From Phycisphaerae bacterium (GTDB lineage Bacteria > Planctomycetota > Phycisphaerae > UBA1845), in contig JAJDDU010000231.1 of assembly GCA_029260155.1 (NCBI GenBank), forward strand, positions 1-29,914: 29,914 nucleotides of DNA. Direction: 5' to 3'. The notes below the pieces were generated by a model that saw only the letters and a program-made list of their open reading frames with translations, was not told where the DNA came from and did no database searches. A program made the position numbers and the translations under genes. Positions 8,114 to 15,951 of this stretch are shown one piece after another (positions within the stretch are counted from its first letter, which is position 1; each line of letters begins with the position of its first letter).

Positions 8114-9715
8114 GTGCAGAGCAAACCCGTGCAGCTCGGAGTCGTCTCGAAAAAAGCGCCCGATCTCGCGTTCGATCTGAGTCCGTTGCCCGGTGGGTGC
8201 GCTCCAAAAGTGCTCTTTGTCTACCCCAACGTGCAGCGGGTCAGAACCGTGCAACTTGGGATTGCCGTCTTGTCCGCGTGCCTGAAACGAATCGGCGTCA
8301 AGACCCGGCTCTTCGACACAACGGCCTTGCGACGTGGGTGCGAGTTGGAACCGTTCTCGCGCGTGCTCGATGAATTCCGACCCGATATACTCGCCTACTC
8401 GGTACGTTCCAACGAGTGGTCGCTCGTCAAGGAGTTGCTGGCCGAAGGCCGGTCGCGCGGGATCACGCAGATCGTCGGCGGACCGCACCCCACGCACGCG
8501 CCAGAGGACACGATCGACCACGTCGATGCGCTCGTTATCGGGGAGGGTGAAGGGGCCATTACTGACATCGTGCGGCGCCTGTCCGCGGGCGACTCGATCA
8601 CTGGTATCCCCAACACGTGGGTCAACACGGATGATGGCGTGGTCAAGGCCCCCAAACGCGACTTGATCTCGGACCTCGATACAATTCCCCTTCCGGACTG
8701 GCGACTGTTCGACGACATCCATACCAAGCAATCGTACATCCGGGACATGATGGACGATGTCGAGGTCGTCGCTGCGATCGAGGGGAGCCGCGGTTGTCCA
8801 TACACATGCACCTATTGCGCGAACTCCGCGCTCATGGAATCGTACGCCGGTCAGGGGCGATGGCGACGCGAGAAATCGCCGGAGCGCATCGTCGAGGAGT
8901 TGCAGGCGTTTCGCGAGGTGTTCGGCGCTCTAGATTTTGTTTATTGGGTTGATGAAATATGGCTGACGGGTATCGAGCGACTTCGCCGATTCCGCGATGC
9001 CTACAAGTCGGGCGTCGGCGTGCCTTTCAGCATCATGGAGCGCCCCGAGTGTGTCACCGAAGAGAAAATCAAGATCATCTCCGACGCGGGGCTCCACTAC
9101 ATTGCCATTGGATTGGAATCGGGAGACGAGGAACTCCGCAGCAAACTCCTGCAGCGGCACACGAAGCTGGAAGTTCTTCGTCGGGCCTTCATTTTACCCA
9201 AGCGCTACGGCATCAGGGTCCACGCCTTCACCATGCTCGGCCTGCCTGGCCAAGACGAAGTTTCGATGATGAAAACATGGGACTTCATGCGACAAATCCT
9301 TCCCGATACCGCGCAGTTCACTATTTTTCAGCCGCTGGAGGGCACGAAGCTCTACGACCAGGTGATCGAGATGGGTATGTACCACCCCGATGACGCCACG
9401 GAGAGTTTCTATGACGGAACGATGCTCCGCCAAGACGGAATCGACGGCAAACTGGTGAACAGGTATCGATTGCTCTTTGATCGGTACGCCGTTCGTCCGG
9501 GCGTTTGGCCCGTGATCGCTTTTCATTCGTGCCGCCACGTGCGGTTGATCTTCTGGCTGATCATGTCAGCCGTTCCGGCGTGCAGACGATTCCTAGGACG
9601 TCAGCTGTCGCGGTGCGGCAACTTGCGACGCTGCACGCCGCGCGAGGCGATGCGCAAAATCATCAACAACGTCTTGGAATTGCCCCGAGTGGTCTATTCG
9701 TCCCTGGCGCGTTAA
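8114..9715 (+). CDS. B12-binding-domain radical SAM enzyme
   Basis: A 533-residue protein of the class B (cobalamin-dependent) radical SAM group, related in layout to BchE and methyltransferases acting on unactivated carbons. The N-terminal 150 residues are a Rossmann-like cobalamin domain (VLFVYPNVQRVRTVQLGIAVLS, then QIVGGPHPTHAPE and VIGEGEGAI). The radical SAM core has C228-PYT-C232-TY-C235 for the [4Fe-4S] cluster. I see no base-off DxHxxG histidine, which is common in this group. The GTG at 8114 has AGGGGAG 6 bases upstream and is preferred over the TTG at 8108. It may methylate or rearrange a polysaccharide or lipid carrier. The nearby ferredoxin could provide the reducing electron. 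Confidence 0.9.
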   Translation: MQSKPVQLGVVSKKAPDLAFDLSPLPGGCAPKVLFVYPNVQRVRTVQLGIAVLSACLKRIGVKTRLFDTTALRRGCELEPFSRVLDEFRPDILAYSVRSNEWSLVKELLAEGRSRGITQIVGGPHPTHAPEDTIDHVDALVIGEGEGAITDIVRRLSAGDSITGIPNTWVNTDDGVVKAPKRDLISDLDTIPLPDWRLFDDIHTKQSYIRDMMDDVEVVAAIEGSRGCPYTCTYCANSALMESYAGQGRWRREKSPERIVEELQAFREVFGALDFVYWVDEIWLTGIERLRRFRDAYKSGVGVPFSIMERPECVTEEKIKIISDAGLHYIAIGLESGDEELRSKLLQRHTKLEVLRRAFILPKRYGIRVHAFTMLGLPGQDEVSMMKTWDFMRQILPDTAQFTIFQPLEGTKLYDQVIEMGMYHPDDATESFYDGTMLRQDGIDGKLVNRYRLLFDRYAVRPGVWPVIAFHSCRHVRLIFWLIMSAVPACRRFLGRQLSRCGNLRRCTPREAMRKIINNVLELPRVVYSSLAR

Positions 9716-9781
9716 GCCGCACGCGGTGGAAATCGGCGCGGAGAAACCTCGGTCGAATCCCGCCCCAAGGAACAGTATTCA

Positions 9782-9835
9782 ACTCCGAAGGCCCCGTGTC
9801 CGATAACTGGTACGGTTATCGAACCCACTCGGAGT
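9782..9835 (+). promoter_or_regulatory. Two-stem leader structure covering the deacetylase ribosome-binding site
   Basis: An outer stem ACTCCGA (9782-9788) pairs perfectly with TCGGAGT (9829-9835), and an inner stem CGATAAC (9801-9807) pairs perfectly with GTTATCG (9815-9821) around a 7-base loop. The GGAG that serves the ATG at 9841 lies inside the outer stem, so folding would hide it. This suggests translational control or coupling to ribosomes from the upstream gene; it does not match a riboswitch I know. Confidence 0.45.
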
Positions 9836-9840
9836 CGGAC

Positions 9841-10797
9841 ATGCACGCCACAAGACACTTGGAAATCTGGCCGCGGATTCGAGCCGCCGGCGGGAAGCTC
9901 TACCGGGATCGCATTCGCCGCGATGTTCCCATTCTGGTGATCCACCGGATACGCGAAGTTGACGGGACGAGTCTCTCCACCCTCTGCAGGGTTCTTGACC
10001 ATTGTGCGGAACACCATCAGGTCATCACGCTCGGTGAGTTGGCCGCCACCCTTCGGCGCGGGGCAAATCTTCCGAGGAACGCGATTGTGTTGACCTTTGA
10101 TGATTGCACATCCGATCACATCTCACTCGCGGCGTCTGAGTTACGTAAACGGGGATTGCGGGCGACGTTCGCCCCAATCGGCTGCGTCTTGCGCGATTCT
10201 CTCGTACCGGCCGTTCACTGGCTGCTTCACATTCTGGAAACCACACCAAGAAAGTCCATCCGCTTCGGATTCCCAGGCCTGATCGAGGAGAGAACATGGC
10301 CCATGGGGAGGGAACACATGCCGGAACTGCTGGGCAGCGATTCAGCGCTGCGCCGGACGATTCAATCGGCCGAGTACCCCCTCGCCGTCGACATGCTGTT
10401 TGCTCTTGGGCAGGCGGCTGGAGTCGCCCCGCCGCAGGCAGAGGATCTCTTCGCCACCGTAGACGACGTGAAGTCATTGGTGGCGGACGGGCACGAGGTG
10501 GCTGGGCATTCTATGCTTCATCGTGACGTGGACGAACCGGACCGAGACAGATGGACCAGTGACTTGCGCGAAAGTTTTGATCTCATCTCGGACTTGTTCG
10601 GACAGAAAGCGCATTCCTACATCTACCCCTTCGGCCACGAACGGTCCATGTCCGTCCACTCCATAGTCAAAGCCGCCGGATTCGGCTGCGCCGCGACAAC
10701 CGAGATGGGAACCAACACCAGGCGAACGAGTCCGTTTGCACTTCGGCGCATCGGAATCCACAGCGATTGGCCCGTGCCGTTCCCGCCGGTCTATTGA
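9841..10797 (+). CDS. Polysaccharide deacetylase (NodB-type, carbohydrate esterase 4)
   Basis: A 318-residue NodB-homology protein. Motif 1 is TFDDC (residues 85-89; the usual TFDDG with a cysteine in place of glycine), which supplies the catalytic base and metal aspartate. Motif 2 is H223-SML-H227, the two zinc-binding histidines. Motif 3 is YPFGH (262-266). A two-lobe insertion of about 100 residues lies between motifs 1 and 2. No signal peptide is evident, so it may act in the cytoplasm on a lipid-linked sugar. I start it at the ATG at 9841 (GGAG 6 bases upstream) because the longer frame from 9505 overlaps the radical SAM gene and has no protein-like content. It is 125 bases downstream of that gene, probably one unit. 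Confidence 0.88.
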   Translation: MHATRHLEIWPRIRAAGGKLYRDRIRRDVPILVIHRIREVDGTSLSTLCRVLDHCAEHHQVITLGELAATLRRGANLPRNAIVLTFDDCTSDHISLAASELRKRGLRATFAPIGCVLRDSLVPAVHWLLHILETTPRKSIRFGFPGLIEERTWPMGREHMPELLGSDSALRRTIQSAEYPLAVDMLFALGQAAGVAPPQAEDLFATVDDVKSLVADGHEVAGHSMLHRDVDEPDRDRWTSDLRESFDLISDLFGQKAHSYIYPFGHERSMSVHSIVKAAGFGCAATTEMGTNTRRTSPFALRRIGIHSDWPVPFPPVY

Positions 10798-10823
10798 TGT
10801 GCCCCCGCAAAGGGCTCGCGATC

Positions 10824-11603
10824 CTATCGTTTTCTGAGAACGCTTAGCGTGCAAGCACCGACATGACCGATCGCACGGGTGATGTGGTGTCGTGCAACGT
10901 CATCAAGGCGACGTTCCAGCCAATGGGCTGAACGGTACCCCGGTATGAATCTTCCGGCGATTTTGAGCGGACCGAATCCATGACCACGGTGGTCAACGCG
11001 CGTCAGGCCAGCCGACTTTGCCAACCGCGCGAACTGCCCAGGCGTATACTGCCGGTTACGTAGGCCTGACGAAGTCTCCATGATCGGCCCGCCGATCCGC
11101 CCCTGCAAGAGAAACCGGAGCCGGTAGCGGTTCGGGGTCTGAATCACTATGACCCCGGAATCGGCCAACACAGAACGCATACGCTCAAGGACGGGGACGG
11201 GGTCGTCGAAGTACTCGATGAACCCCAACGCCACGATCACATCAAACCTGTGCTCTCCCAGATCGAGCGAATGAAAGTCGGCGGCTCGGAAATCACAATA
11301 GCTGGTGACGCCCGCTCGTTCGGCATTCTCCCGCCCACGCCGAATCATGGACTCAGATAGATCGACGCCCAGAACGTGATGGCCCATTCGAGCGAGTTCG
11401 ATTGCAGCCGGACCGCAGCCGCACCCCAGATCCAGAGCGCGCCCTGGGGACAGAACGTGTCTGCGGCAAAGCTCCATGGCGAAATCGAGGCGCGTGCGGA
11501 AGACGTATCCGTCGTCGGCGTCGCTATCGTACGCCCGTTGCCATTCGCCATGGTGGCTGTCGAAGTAGGCGGCAACGTCGGCCTGTTGAGATTGAACAGT
11601 CAT
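10824..11603 (-). CDS. Class I SAM-dependent methyltransferase
   Basis: A 259-residue methyltransferase with motif I ALDLGCGCGPAAIEL, the post-beta-2 acidic residue in VLGVDLSESMI and motif IV FDVIVALGFIEYFDDP, followed by IVIQTPNRYRLRFL. It resembles the UbiG/Coq3-like and sugar methyltransferase group, and the substrate is unknown. The ATG at 11603 has AGAGG 8 bases upstream; the longer frame to 11645 lacks a good site. It is convergent with the deacetylase (27 bases between the stops) and divergent from the FkbM methyltransferase. Its place inside the polysaccharide locus suggests glycan or lipid methylation. Confidence 0.88.
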   Translation of the reverse strand: MTVQSQQADVAAYFDSHHGEWQRAYDSDADDGYVFRTRLDFAMELCRRHVLSPGRALDLGCGCGPAAIELARMGHHVLGVDLSESMIRRGRENAERAGVTSYCDFRAADFHSLDLGEHRFDVIVALGFIEYFDDPVPVLERMRSVLADSGVIVIQTPNRYRLRFLLQGRIGGPIMETSSGLRNRQYTPGQFARLAKSAGLTRVDHRGHGFGPLKIAGRFIPGYRSAHWLERRLDDVARHHITRAIGHVGACTLSVLRKR

Positions 11604-11813
11604 ACCATCGGCCTCTTTCCAGCGTATTATCGGCAACCGCCCCACTCACGCTGCATTCTCGAACGGTCCAGATTCGGACTTTGCGGCTGGCAGATCAGAA
11701 AGACCCATGCATACCGGACTAAAGAACCGCAGCACGCTAGGCGATAGCGACAGTGTGACGAGCTTCCCATATCAGGACGCTTGCTCCTTAGATCAGTGCG
11801 GCCAGGGATTGCG
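11604..11813. other. Divergent intergenic region
   Basis: 210 bases between two divergent methyltransferase genes. Promoters for both must lie here, but I see no convincing consensus elements, no palindrome of note and no sigma-54 match. Confidence 0.4.
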
Positions 11814-12671
11814 ATGCATAGATCTGCAACCAACTCGACCCGATCGAGCGATGCGCAACGCTCCGAACGCCGTACGCACAGGCCGGGCGTGTATTGGCGC
11901 GACGCCGCCCACTTTGCGAAACGCGTTGTCTGGGCACGCACCCGACGCCGCTTGGTCAACCGTGACTACCTCCTTGCATACGAATCGCGGCACGTGCGCG
12001 AAGAATTCGACTACGCCACGCTGCACTCGTTCGCCAAGGGCCGGGCTTGCGTAATGGATGTCGGGGCCAACGTCGGCGCCACGACACTGGTGATGGCCGA
12101 CGCCGCCGGCGCGGGGGCGAAGATCGTCGCGTTCGAGGCGTCGGAGGCGTCGTGTGCGATCATCCGGGAGAACGCCCGACTTAATGGGCTGGACGACGTC
12201 ATCAGCGTCGTCAATGCCGTCGTTGGCCGTCAATCCGGTCACATCACGTCGTTCTTTTCGCAGTCTGTGTCGCCTCGCGGTTCGGTCGTCGCGCCACCCC
12301 CGGAAGGCGCGGACGTCATCGTCAAGCCGAGCCTCGCGCTGGATGACTTCGTCCGGCAGACTGGGACCATTCCCGATTTCATCAAGATCGATGTCGAAGG
12401 CGCGGAGTGCGATGTGCTCGCAGGGCTGTCCGAAACCCTTGCCACCGTCCGCCCGGTCGTTTTCGTCGAGCTACACGCTTGGCCGTCTGTTTCGATCGTC
12501 GAAAACGCTGCCGACCTGATGCGCCTGATCGGCAGCGTCGGATACCGCGCGGTCCGGGCTGACACCGGTACCACCGTGCAGCGTGCGGAAGACCTCGCCG
12601 ATCTCGCGGGTCGAGCCCCCACCTCAGTACAATCCCGCGTCCACCTGACGCTCGGGCCAGACCCCGTTTGA
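11814..12671 (+). CDS. FkbM-family methyltransferase
   Basis: A 285-residue FkbM-type O-methyltransferase, a family that acts on sugar hydroxyls and polyketides. Motif I is VMDVGANVGATTLVMADAAG, the acidic loop KIVAFEASEASCAIIREN, and the FkbM hallmark PDFIKIDVEGAECDVL, followed by RPVVFVELHA. The ATG at 11814 has AGGG 6 bases upstream; a TTG at 11781 is in frame but less likely. The basic first 60 residues have no recognisable domain. It is the last gene of the polysaccharide block before the sigma-54 activator. The product, S-adenosylhomocysteine, would be removed by the hydrolase encoded at 15952-17265. Confidence 0.9.
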   Translation: MHRSATNSTRSSDAQRSERRTHRPGVYWRDAAHFAKRVVWARTRRRLVNRDYLLAYESRHVREEFDYATLHSFAKGRACVMDVGANVGATTLVMADAAGAGAKIVAFEASEASCAIIRENARLNGLDDVISVVNAVVGRQSGHITSFFSQSVSPRGSVVAPPPEGADVIVKPSLALDDFVRQTGTIPDFIKIDVEGAECDVLAGLSETLATVRPVVFVELHAWPSVSIVENAADLMRLIGSVGYRAVRADTGTTVQRAEDLADLAGRAPTSVQSRVHLTLGPDPV

Positions 12672-12817
12672 CACGTCTCGAGTTGCCCGCACCGCGGATT
12701 GGCTACGCCGCCCGTCGCGTCGCAACCGGCTGAATTCTTACGACTCGACAAGCTTCCCCCAAGATGGACAATCTTGTGGCGACGAAGCGGACTCCAGAGC
12801 CAAGAGGACTGTATGTG

Positions 12818-14257
12818 ATGGCCGACACCGTCTTGCTGATTACGAACGACGGCGGAATCGTGCAGAAAGTGCGTGATGCGTGCCGAGAACTTGAAGCGAG
12901 CTTGACGCATCTCGATACACTGAAAGATGCAACAGAGCAACTTGCTGCCGCGCCTCCCGGTCTCATTCTCTGCGACTACTCCACGTTTGAGATCGTGCGG
13001 GAACAACTGCCGCGTGCCTGCGTCCTCCTGTATACCGAGCCAGCCGGAAGCGAGCAGGCCATCGAGGCCATCAAGCGCGGCGCTCTTGACTACCTGGTTA
13101 CACCGATCGAGACCGAGGTTCTGGCCCGGCACATCGGAGAGGCACTTCGAATCAGCCGTGACATCCACGTGCCGGCGGTCTACGGAGAGCCGGTCGATGA
13201 TGTTGCCGTCGAGCGAATCATCGGGCAATCGCCCGCCATGAGAGAGGTGTACAAACTGATCGGACGCATCGCCCCGCGAGACGTCAATGTGCTCATCACC
13301 GGCGAAAGCGGTACCGGCAAGGAGTTGATCGCCCGGGCCATTCTGCACCACAGCCCGCGTAAGGACCACCCATTTCTGGCCATCAATTGTGCGGCCATTC
13401 CGGAAACGCTGATCGAGAGCGAGCTATTCGGGCACGAGAAGGGAGCGTTCACCGGCGCGGCACTCCGGCGGATCGGTAAATTCGAGCAGTGCGACGGAGG
13501 CACGCTTTTCCTGGATGAAATCGGCGACGTACCCCTCGCCACACAAGCCAAGCTACTGCGCGTTCTGCAGGACAACTCGTTCCAACGCCTCGGCGGAACC
13601 GAACTCATCACGAGCGATGTGCGAATCATCGCTGCCACCCATCAGCCCCTCGAAACGCTCATCGAAGAGAAGAGGTTTCGGCAGGATCTCTACTTCAGGC
13701 TAAACGTCGCTGGTATCGACGTGCCACCGCTTCGGGAGCGCGAAGTTGATGTCGTGCTGCTCGCACACAAACTCGTGCAGCGCTACAATCGGAGCTTGGG
13801 TGCAGACATCCGCTCGTTCTCGCCGGACGTACTTCCCGTGCTGCTCAAGTACCCTTGGCCTGGAAACGTACGCGAGTTGGAGAACGCAATCAAAGCCGCG
13901 CTTGTCGTAGCCCGCGGCTCAATAATGAGGCTTGAGTTTCTTCCCGAACACATTCGCAAGGCGACCCATCCTCGATCAAGCGATTTCTCAACGAAGGAGA
14001 ATCTCGCGGCCGGCTCGCCCAACGACGAAGCGCGATCGATCGCCGAGAAGCTCGCGGCGCAGCCCTCCCTTGCGGGCAAGCTGCACGAAACCGCGACCGC
14101 CATAGTCGAACGCGAAATCATCCGCGTCTGCCTCCAGCGCGCTAAAGGCCAACTCGCCCCGGCCGCGAAGATCCTGGGCATCAGTCGCACGACACTTCGC
14201 AAGAAAATAGCGGACCACGGAATACGCACGACCACCTCGGTCGACATCGACACCTGA
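12818..14257 (+). CDS. Sigma-54-dependent activator (NtrC type) with a degenerate receiver domain
   Basis: A 479-residue enhancer-binding protein. Residues 1-110 form a receiver-like domain that keeps D11, the phospho-acceptor position D53 and T73. It has Thr-Pro (95-96) where receivers have the essential Lys-Pro, and the D53-to-T73 stretch is about eight residues shorter than in NtrC, so normal phosphorelay is doubtful. The AAA+ domain is intact: Walker A GESGTGKE (162-169), the sigma-54-contacting GAFTGA (209-214), Walker B GGTLFLDE (227-234) and the arginine region FRQDLYFRLNV. The C-terminus has a Fis-type helix-turn-helix (AAKILGISRTTLRKKI). I prefer the ATG at 12818 (AGAGGA upstream, just before the first strand) over 12764. 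No histidine kinase is nearby. The adjacent sigma-54 promoter at 14411 is a likely target. Confidence 0.93.
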   Translation: MADTVLLITNDGGIVQKVRDACRELEASLTHLDTLKDATEQLAAAPPGLILCDYSTFEIVREQLPRACVLLYTEPAGSEQAIEAIKRGALDYLVTPIETEVLARHIGEALRISRDIHVPAVYGEPVDDVAVERIIGQSPAMREVYKLIGRIAPRDVNVLITGESGTGKELIARAILHHSPRKDHPFLAINCAAIPETLIESELFGHEKGAFTGAALRRIGKFEQCDGGTLFLDEIGDVPLATQAKLLRVLQDNSFQRLGGTELITSDVRIIAATHQPLETLIEEKRFRQDLYFRLNVAGIDVPPLREREVDVVLLAHKLVQRYNRSLGADIRSFSPDVLPVLLKYPWPGNVRELENAIKAALVVARGSIMRLEFLPEHIRKATHPRSSDFSTKENLAAGSPNDEARSIAEKLAAQPSLAGKLHETATAIVEREIIRVCLQRAKGQLAPAAKILGISRTTLRKKIADHGIRTTTSVDIDT

Positions 14258-14265
14258 ATCACCCA

Positions 14266-14313
14266 ATGGCCCATGGCTGGACGACATGGCCATAAACTGA
14301 CCACTATGGCCAT
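14266..14313. promoter_or_regulatory. Candidate upstream activator array for the sigma-54 activator
   Basis: Three palindromes follow one another at about 20-base intervals: ATGGCCCAT (14266-14274), ATGGCCAT (14286-14293) and ATGGCCAT (14306-14313). A wider dyad ACTGA (14296-14300) / TCAGT (14314-14318) surrounds the third. They lie about 125-170 bases upstream of the predicted start of the 14411 promoter, the usual position for enhancer-binding protein sites, and right after the activator gene. Confidence 0.55.
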
Positions 14314-14410
14314 TCAGTGCGCAGGCGTCGTTGGAGTGTCGCGCCGCGTCACTATCCATAATATCTGATTCTATAAATGTTTACGTCGTATCCACTGCGT
14401 CGAACAGCCC

Positions 14411-14425
14411 TGGCACACGCCTTGC
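14411..14425 (+). promoter_or_regulatory. Sigma-54 promoter of the TraR/DksA gene
   Basis: TGGCAC-ACGCC-TTGC, a full -24/-12 consensus with GG-N10-GC spacing. Transcription would start near 14437, about 80 bases upstream of the TraR/DksA ATG at 14519. The sigma-54 activator gene ends 153 bases upstream, and the ATGGC(C)CAT array lies between. Confidence 0.88.
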
Positions 14426-14518
14426 GTTGGGTGAATCAGAACGCGGGAGTGCCGTTGAACTTCGTCCATCGCGGACGAGTGGCCTCTCGGGTTTCTTGAG
14501 CAAATGGAGGCTTTGATT

Positions 14519-14827
14519 ATGCGAGGACGCAATACGATGACACGTGCAAGACGGCGACAAGAGATGCTACGCGAGTTGGTTTCTGACGAGGCTGTCTGCG
14601 TCACGCTCGGCAACGGGTACTCACGATCAGCCGAAGCAGCTGATGCGTTGATGCGCATTCGCGACGGCACCTACGGAGTCTGCATCGACTGCGACAAGAG
14701 GATTCCCGCGTTGCGCCTTGAGGCCAAGCCGGAGGCCGCACGATGCGTTGCTTGCCAGGCCGAATACGAACGCCGGTCGTCCGCCGGCTCAGGGGAGTGG
14801 ACAGATGTTCTCAGACGATCGGCCTAA
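14519..14827 (+). CDS. Small TraR/DksA-type C4 zinc-finger protein
   Basis: A 102-residue protein with the TraR/DksA zinc finger C55-ID-C58 ... C76-VA-C79 and the family sequence GTYGVCIDCDKRIPALRL before PEAARCVAC. Members bind the RNA polymerase secondary channel and shift promoter choice, in DksA's case together with ppGpp. It is shorter than DksA and lacks the full coiled coil with the DxxDxA tip, so it is nearer TraR in size. The ATG at 14519 has GGAGG 8 bases upstream; the ATG at 14504 overlaps that site and is not used. A sigma-54 promoter lies about 95 bases upstream, so it is probably controlled by the preceding activator gene. Confidence 0.9.
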   Translation: MRGRNTMTRARRRQEMLRELVSDEAVCVTLGNGYSRSAEAADALMRIRDGTYGVCIDCDKRIPALRLEAKPEAARCVACQAEYERRSSAGSGEWTDVLRRSA

Positions 14828-15153
14828 TCCTACTCGGTGCGTTCGGAGGTTGCCGCGATGGCTTGCCTATCTGGGGCGCGACCCGCCTCGCGGTCCGGGC
14901 GTTCCGGGACAGCGGGGGTAAGAGCGGACTTGTTACCGAATCGAGGTTGCCAACCGAGCGACACGGCAGCATCGCCTTTTCCGGCAATGCTGTCGTGTCA
15001 GCTGTCGTTTCGATGATCTTGCCGAATCAGCCCGTCTCGAATACGGTGGACGCGCGGTCGGCGCGCTTCTGCTCGTCGGCTTGGCCTTGGCAGACGAATT
15101 TGAGATTGACGGAGCGGGCGCGTGGGAGTCGATTCAATAGAGGGTTGGTCCTG
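14828..15153. other. Leader region between TraR/DksA and NUDIX genes
   Basis: 326 bases with no protein-like frame. The main feature is the long hairpin at 14960-14999 described separately. No clear promoter is visible. Confidence 0.4.
14960..14999. repeat. Long hairpin, copy 1 of an element flanking the NUDIX gene
   Basis: The arms 14960-14976 and 14983-14999 form a stem of 17 positions with one G-U pair and one C-A mismatch around the loop TTTTCC. The left arm contains ACACGGCAGCATCGC (14961-14975), repeated exactly at 15885-15899 in a second hairpin beyond the NUDIX gene. There is no T-run, so termination is possible but not typical. Confidence 0.6.
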
Positions 15154-15807
15154 ATGCCGTCCAGCGAACAGGTCTTGGTAGTACCGCGTCAAGCGTTGGA
15201 CGAGGCCGGGAGCTTTCAAGGCTTTGCGACTGACAGCGAGCGCTACCTCGGGGCCTTCTTTCAGCCCGGTGTGCCTCGGTACATGACCCGTTCGGTTGCC
15301 GAGACGGACCCAGGGTACAAGCAACTCATCCCTTACGTCATCATAACCTGCAACGGGCGCGTTCTCAGTTACGTTCGCGGCGTTCGCGCGGGCGAATCCC
15401 GACTCATCGGCAATCGGTCGATCGGAATCGGTGGGCACATCGACCCGCCCGACGGCGACACGCCTTTGTTTCCCGACAGCTTCCGCGACGCCTACCTCTC
15501 AGCCGTCGAGCGGGAGGTGAATGAGGAACTGTCGATTGACACGCCGCATCGAGATCAAGTGATCGGCCTGCTCAATGACGATTCCAACGATGTCGGAAAG
15601 GTGCATGTGGGGATCGTGCACCACTGGGCGCTGGACACGCCCAGCGTTAGCAAGCGGGAGCAGATGATCACACAGTTGAGTTTCATGACGCCGGGCGAGT
15701 TGCACGACGTGCGTGACAGCCTGGAATCGTGGTCCGGGTTCTGCCTCGATCTGCTCCCGGATCTCGTCGACGAGAATCGCGCGGAAGTTCGCGACAGTTG
15801 CAAATAG
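15154..15807 (+). CDS. NUDIX-family predicted phosphoesterase (COG4112-like)
   Basis: A 217-residue protein with a NUDIX box starting GIGGHI (about residues 91-96) and ending REVNEEL (119-125), with an insertion inside the box region, as in the group of predicted phosphoesterases I know as COG4112. The preceding strand pattern IPYVIITCNGRVLSYVRG and RSIGIGGHI fits that group. NUDIX enzymes cleave nucleoside diphosphates linked to another group; the substrate here is unknown. The ATG at 15154 has GAGGG 9 bases upstream. The open frame continues upstream to 14743 but that part overlaps the TraR/DksA gene and is not protein-like. The gene is flanked by two related hairpins. Confidence 0.85.
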   Translation: MPSSEQVLVVPRQALDEAGSFQGFATDSERYLGAFFQPGVPRYMTRSVAETDPGYKQLIPYVIITCNGRVLSYVRGVRAGESRLIGNRSIGIGGHIDPPDGDTPLFPDSFRDAYLSAVEREVNEELSIDTPHRDQVIGLLNDDSNDVGKVHVGIVHHWALDTPSVSKREQMITQLSFMTPGELHDVRDSLESWSGFCLDLLPDLVDENRAEVRDSCK

Positions 15808-15884
15808 CCAGTCCTCCCGTCCCGCCCCAAGTACGTCAAGCTCTATTGTCCTCCGACACCAGATACAAACGCCCCATACGAACA

Positions 15885-15923
15885 ACACGGCAGCATCGCA
15901 AGGGATAGGCGATGCTGCCGTGT
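15885..15923. terminator. Hairpin between convergent genes, copy 2 of the NUDIX-flanking element
   Basis: A perfect 15-bp stem, ACACGGCAGCATCGC (15885-15899) with GCGATGCTGCCGTGT (15909-15923), and a 9-base loop. It sits between the convergent NUDIX and S-adenosylhomocysteinase stops, a good place for a bidirectional terminator, though no T-run follows on either strand. Its left arm equals 14961-14975. Confidence 0.6.
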
Positions 15924-15951
15924 CGGTATTTGAATCGTTGGGTCGGCTGAT

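Noticed and set aside
9745..9770. tRNA T-arm-like sequence (GGTCGAATCC)
   Set aside because: The flanking bases do not pair into a T stem and no acceptor or anticodon arm is present.
9505..9840. N-terminal extension of the deacetylase frame
   Set aside because: It overlaps the radical SAM gene, is not protein-like, and a good start with GGAG lies at 9841.
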